Assembly (NCBI GenBank): GCA_030765245.1
Contig: JAVCCX010000010.1
Coordinates: 1 to 8,087 of the forward strand
Direction: 5' to 3'
Length of the DNA stretch: 8,087 nt
From: Candidatus Zophobacter franzmannii
GTDB taxonomy: Bacteria; Cloacimonadota; Cloacimonadia; Cloacimonadales; JAFGVF01
Numbering within the stretch: the first letter of the stretch is position 1; the number at the start of each line of letters is the position of its first letter. The position numbers and the translations under genes were made by a program. The notes below the pieces were generated by a model. It had not been told where the DNA came from, did not search any database, and saw only the letters and a program-made list of their open reading frames with translations. This document shows, one piece after another, positions 5,815 through 8,087 of this stretch.

Positions 5815-6849
5815 TTGGAAAAAGTATATTTAACAAAACATACAACAGCAGCCGGTTGAGGAGCTAAATTAGGACCAGGGGTCCTTAGTAAAGCCCTTTG
5901 CGGGTTAAAACAACCGGAGTATGAGAATTTGATTGTTGATTATAAGAACTCAGATGACGCAGGAATTTATAAAGTATCAGATGATATTGCTCTAGTTCAG
6001 ACAGTGGACTTCTTTCCGCCAATAGTGGATGATCCCTATATGTTTGGGCAGATAGCTGCTGCGAATGCACTTTCTGATATCTATGCAATGGGTGGAAAAC
6101 CAATTACTGCAATGAGTATTGTATGTTTTCCTGATAAAGAGATGGATATTGAGGTTCTGCAGCAGATAAATGCCGGTGGGCTTTCAAAATTAATTGAGGC
6201 TGGTGCTGCCCTGGTCGGTGGTCATAGCATTACTGATACAGAAGTTAAGTTTGGTTTAGCTGTAACAGGAACAATCCATCCTGATAAGGTAAGGCTAAAT
6301 AACTCCTTAAGAGATGGTGATATCCTTATTCTAACAAAACCGATTGGTAATGGAATACTAAATACAGCTATGAAGGGTGATATGGTCTCTAAAGATTCAA
6401 TTATTATAGCTGAAAAGTATATGATCCAATTAAACAAGAAAGCTTCTGAGATAAGTCAGAGCTATGATATCTCAGCCTGTACTGATGTAACAGGATTTGG
6501 TCTTGCTGGGCATCTTTGCGAAATGTTAGTTGAGAAGGGACCCGGAATAGAGTTGAATTTCACTGATATAAAACTTCTCCCTGAAGTTGAGGAGATGGCT
6601 TCAATGGGATTATGTCCGGCAGGAACATACAGAAACAAAGAGTATCGTAAGGAGTATATCACCAATTACAGTGAGATTAACCAGGAGAAGCTTGATATTA
6701 TTTTCGATCCTCAGACTTCGGGTGGGCTTATCTTTGCTGTGAATCATAGTGAAGCGGACAAGCTATTGGCAGAACTTAAAGAGAACGGTGTAGATGCCTT
6801 TGTTGTAGGCAAGTGTAGCTTTGAATTTGATAAGTTAAAAGTGGTGTGA
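5815..6849 (+). CDS. selD: Selenophosphate synthetase SelD, a selenoprotein (UGA at 5857-5859 read as Sec15)
   Basis: Makes selenophosphate, the selenium donor for Sec-tRNA and selenouridine, from selenide and ATP. The usual ATG/UAA view would start at 5929 and lose 38 residues. Reading from TTG 5815 in the same frame through TGA 5857-5859 gives 344 residues, the normal family length. It begins MEKVYLTKHTTAAG-U-GAK, matching E. coli GAGCGCK with Sec15 at the catalytic Cys17 position and K18 at Lys20. Downstream are the metal/ATP Asp motifs SDDAG (46-50), TVDFFPPIVD (63-72), NALSD (84-88) and AMGGKP (91-96), then VGGHSI (134-139), TDVTGFGLAGH (223-233) and DPQTSGG (298-304). AGAGGA at 5804-5809 is 5 nt before TTG. 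The second Cys of the motif is Ala17. A SECIS-like hairpin follows the UGA. The gap to the upstream gene is 9 nt, and the stop overlaps the next ATG. Confidence 0.93.
5860..5888 (+). promoter_or_regulatory. Bacterial SECIS-like hairpin for Sec15 of selD
   Basis: Just after the UGA (5857-5859), a 6-bp stem AGGACC (5871-5876) / GGUCCU (5880-5885) closes an AGG loop (5877-5879). A lower CUA (5864-5866) / UAG (5886-5888) pairing leaves AAUU bulged on the 5' side. The loop lies 17 nt after the UGA and has G among its first two bases. This fits published bacterial SECIS rules (loop G, 16-37 nt spacing), and bulged U residues sit below the upper stem as in fdhF. It would be the SelB binding site. 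Folding was done by eye. Confidence 0.75.
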
Positions 6850-7103
6850 TGGAAATTGTTATAACTTTCAAGCTAACTCATAATGCTATGAAGGCTAAGC
6901 GGAAGGTTTTATTCGATAAACTTTCTGCTGAGATTATCCCAACTCCTCGAGAGATAAGCAAAGAATGTGGGTTTTCTCTACTATTTCATGACTCAACAAG
7001 TGAAGATGTTCGAGATTACTTGGATACTAATGAATTAAAGTTTAGCAAAATATACCTTAGAGCTGTCGTAGAAGGAGAAAGAAAATATGAAGAAAACAAT
7101 TGA
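6849..7103 (+). CDS. DUF3343 protein, putative Se/S carrier
   Basis: An 84-residue small soluble protein. The ATG at 6849 overlaps the selD stop by one base (TGATG) and is preferred over GTG 6846 because it gives translational coupling and the usual short MEIVITF start. No strong Shine-Dalgarno site is seen. Family hallmarks are ITFKLTHNAMKAKR (5-18, normally the YIFTFxSTHHALKAE-like start) and IPTPREISKECGFSL (30-44), with a conserved Cys at 40. Members of this family are commonly found next to selD, yedF and Csd-type genes and are annotated as putative Se/S carriers. Biochemical proof for the family is thin, so the carrier role, through C40, is inferred. The 3' end overlaps yedF by 17 bp. 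Confidence 0.85.
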   Translation: MEIVITFKLTHNAMKAKRKVLFDKLSAEIIPTPREISKECGFSLLFHDSTSEDVRDYLDTNELKFSKIYLRAVVEGERKYEENN

Positions 7104-7692
7104 TACTTCAGGTCAGGCATGTCCCAAACCTGTTCTTATGACCAAAGATGCTTTAGTAGAGAATATAGATGAATTAGTCGTAGTTGTAGATAACCCGGCA
7201 GCAAAAGAGAATGTGAGTAGGTTTGCCACAAAACAAGGGCATACAATCAAAAACATAAAAGATGTTGGAACCAAATTTGAGATAACAATCCTTAAAGGGG
7301 GAAACAAGGAAGAAACTGAGATTAGTGCTGAAGAATTCAACTGTGCAGTACTTCCCTCAAAAGGTAAAACTATCTTTCTTAGTAAAAATAAGGTTGGAGA
7401 AGGGGATGACGAGTTAGGGCAAAACCTCATGAAAGCATTTATCTATTCTCTGATTGAAGTCAAGAACACTCCATCAACAATTGTGTTTATGAATTCCGCT
7501 GTGAGGCTTTGTGTCGAAGGTGCTGAAGCTTTACCGAACTTACAAAAACTTGCAGAAAGTGGAGTTGAAATGCTCGTGTGCGGAACATGCTTAAACTTCT
7601 TTGGAATTGCAGAAAAACTAAGAGTGGGCAATGTCTCAAATATGTATGATATAGCAACCCTGTTAACTTCGGAGAACACGCTTACAATCTAA
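7087..7692 (+). CDS. yedF: YedF, selenium metabolism protein with TusA-like and DsrE-like domains
   Basis: A 201-residue two-domain protein. The N-terminal TusA/SirA-like domain (about 1-72) starts IDTSGQACPKPVLMTK, with the sulfur- or selenium-carrying Cys12 in the CPKP motif. The C-terminal DsrE-like domain (about 92-200) runs from KTIFLSKNKVGEGDDELG through FMNSAVRLCVEG to the pair CGTC (C165 and C168). This fusion is the architecture of the selenium-associated YedF family, found with selD. Its likely role is to accept and hand on selenium as a perselenide; that is inferred from context. AAGGAG at 7072-7077 lies 9 nt before the ATG, inside the end of the DUF3343 gene. No Sec codon occurs within it, so its thiols are ordinary Cys. 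It abuts the next start (TAA then ATG). Confidence 0.9.
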   Translation: MKKTIDTSGQACPKPVLMTKDALVENIDELVVVVDNPAAKENVSRFATKQGHTIKNIKDVGTKFEITILKGGNKEETEISAEEFNCAVLPSKGKTIFLSKNKVGEGDDELGQNLMKAFIYSLIEVKNTPSTIVFMNSAVRLCVEGAEALPNLQKLAESGVEMLVCGTCLNFFGIAEKLRVGNVSNMYDIATLLTSENTLTI

Positions 7693-8087
7693 ATGAGAAA
7701 GGTAGAGTTCAACGAGTTAACTATTTTATGGATGGCATTTATATTTATATCTCCCATCCTCTTCAGTAACAATTCAGTTGTTCACATTTCATTATTGGTT
7801 TGTTCGCAAATATTTCTTCTCTTTCATAGAGTACCTAATCAGAAGCTTTTCTACAAATTGTTATTGTTCTTGATTATCCCAACCATATCTGTATTTATCT
7901 CAGCCTTAGTTAATACTGCTGGAATGAAAGAGACTCCTATACTTTGGTCAGGTTCGATTATTACTGTGTATGAAAAGGGATGGGACAACGCAATTCATCT
8001 TACGATTAGAAGCCTTTGTATGTCTATAATCTCGCTCTCTTATGTTCTATCACTAAAGTATGATAAATTAGTATATGCCTTGATGCA
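7693..8087 (+). CDS. Integral membrane protein resembling ECF transporter T component (EcfT/CbiQ), N-terminal part
   Basis: An open frame from the ATG immediately after the yedF stop, running to the window edge (131 complete residues). My translation begins MRKVEFNELTILWMAFIF. Hydrophobic segments lie at about 11-24, 29-45, 53-74 and 107-122, giving at least four membrane spans. The pattern GWDNAIHLTIRSLCMSI, then SLSYVLSLKYDKLVYAL, resembles the conserved helix and 'ttsp..ll.aL' region of EcfT/CbiQ proteins, which couple two ATPases to a substrate-binding S component for vitamin or metal uptake. The C-terminal coupling helices that would settle the assignment lie outside. No nearby Shine-Dalgarno site is seen (GGAG at 7671 is too distant), so translation is probably coupled to yedF. 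The substrate is unknown. Confidence 0.6.
   Translation, partial: MRKVEFNELTILWMAFIFISPILFSNNSVVHISLLVCSQIFLLFHRVPNQKLFYKLLLFLIIPTISVFISALVNTAGMKETPILWSGSIITVYEKGWDNAIHLTIRSLCMSIISLSYVLSLKYDKLVYALM

Noticed and set aside
5815..5928. selD as a pseudogene or truncated gene beginning at 5929
   Set aside because: The upstream frame is intact apart from one UGA at the catalytic position, has a ribosome-binding site, and is followed by a SECIS-like hairpin.
7113..7430. Antisense open frame opposite yedF (and similar ones opposite csd and selD, e.g. 4767-5006 and 5031-5312)
   Set aside because: They lie wholly within well-supported genes, show no family motifs and no credible translation signals; they are coding-strand shadows.

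Overview
The window is AT-rich bacterial chromosome centred on dnaA and its candidate replication origin. The host looks like a diderm (Gram-negative-type) bacterium: it encodes a SurA-like periplasmic chaperone and two lipoproteins. It also uses selenocysteine, because selD carries an in-frame UGA at its catalytic position. The genus cannot be named. A member of the FCB-like or candidate-phylum diderms (e.g. Cloacimonadota or Delongbacteria), or a spirochaete, would fit, but this is inference. The promoter at 4599-4628 is a classic sigma-70 type, which argues against Bacteroidota proper. dnaN, recF and gyr genes do not flank dnaA here.

Left half (1-2419, minus strand): an apparent three-gene operon, read from right to left. 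It holds a lipoprotein with two DNRLRE-like beta modules (1175-2419), a parvulin-like lipoprotein (368-1165), and the N-terminal part of a SurA-type chaperone (1-352, cut by the window edge). Gaps are 9 and 15 nt with good Shine-Dalgarno sites. Export and folding of envelope proteins is the common theme.

Centre (2420-4656): dnaA lies on the minus strand and ends in tandem stop codons that run straight into an intrinsic terminator. Downstream of dnaA (2431-2661) is a cluster of about eight DnaA boxes. It is followed, in the dnaA reading direction, by a box, a four-fold TAG/CTA triplet array (DnaA-trio-like) and an AT-rich stretch. This is the order expected of a basal origin-unwinding system. 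Upstream of dnaA (4033-4598) are three more good boxes, one embedded in a nested inverted repeat at 4297-4360. Together they suggest a bipartite oriC flanking dnaA.

Right half (4599-8087, plus strand): a near-consensus promoter drives a tightly packed selenium operon. In order it encodes a class V aminotransferase/cysteine desulfurase-like protein, selD (a selenoprotein starting at TTG 5815, with UGA at 5857 and a SECIS-like hairpin), a DUF3343 putative Se/S carrier, yedF, and the start of a membrane protein resembling an ECF-transporter T component. The plausible logic is release of selenium (or sulfur) by the PLP enzyme, carriage by the DUF3343 and YedF proteins, and activation to selenophosphate by SelD. 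selA, selB and tRNA-Sec are not in the window.
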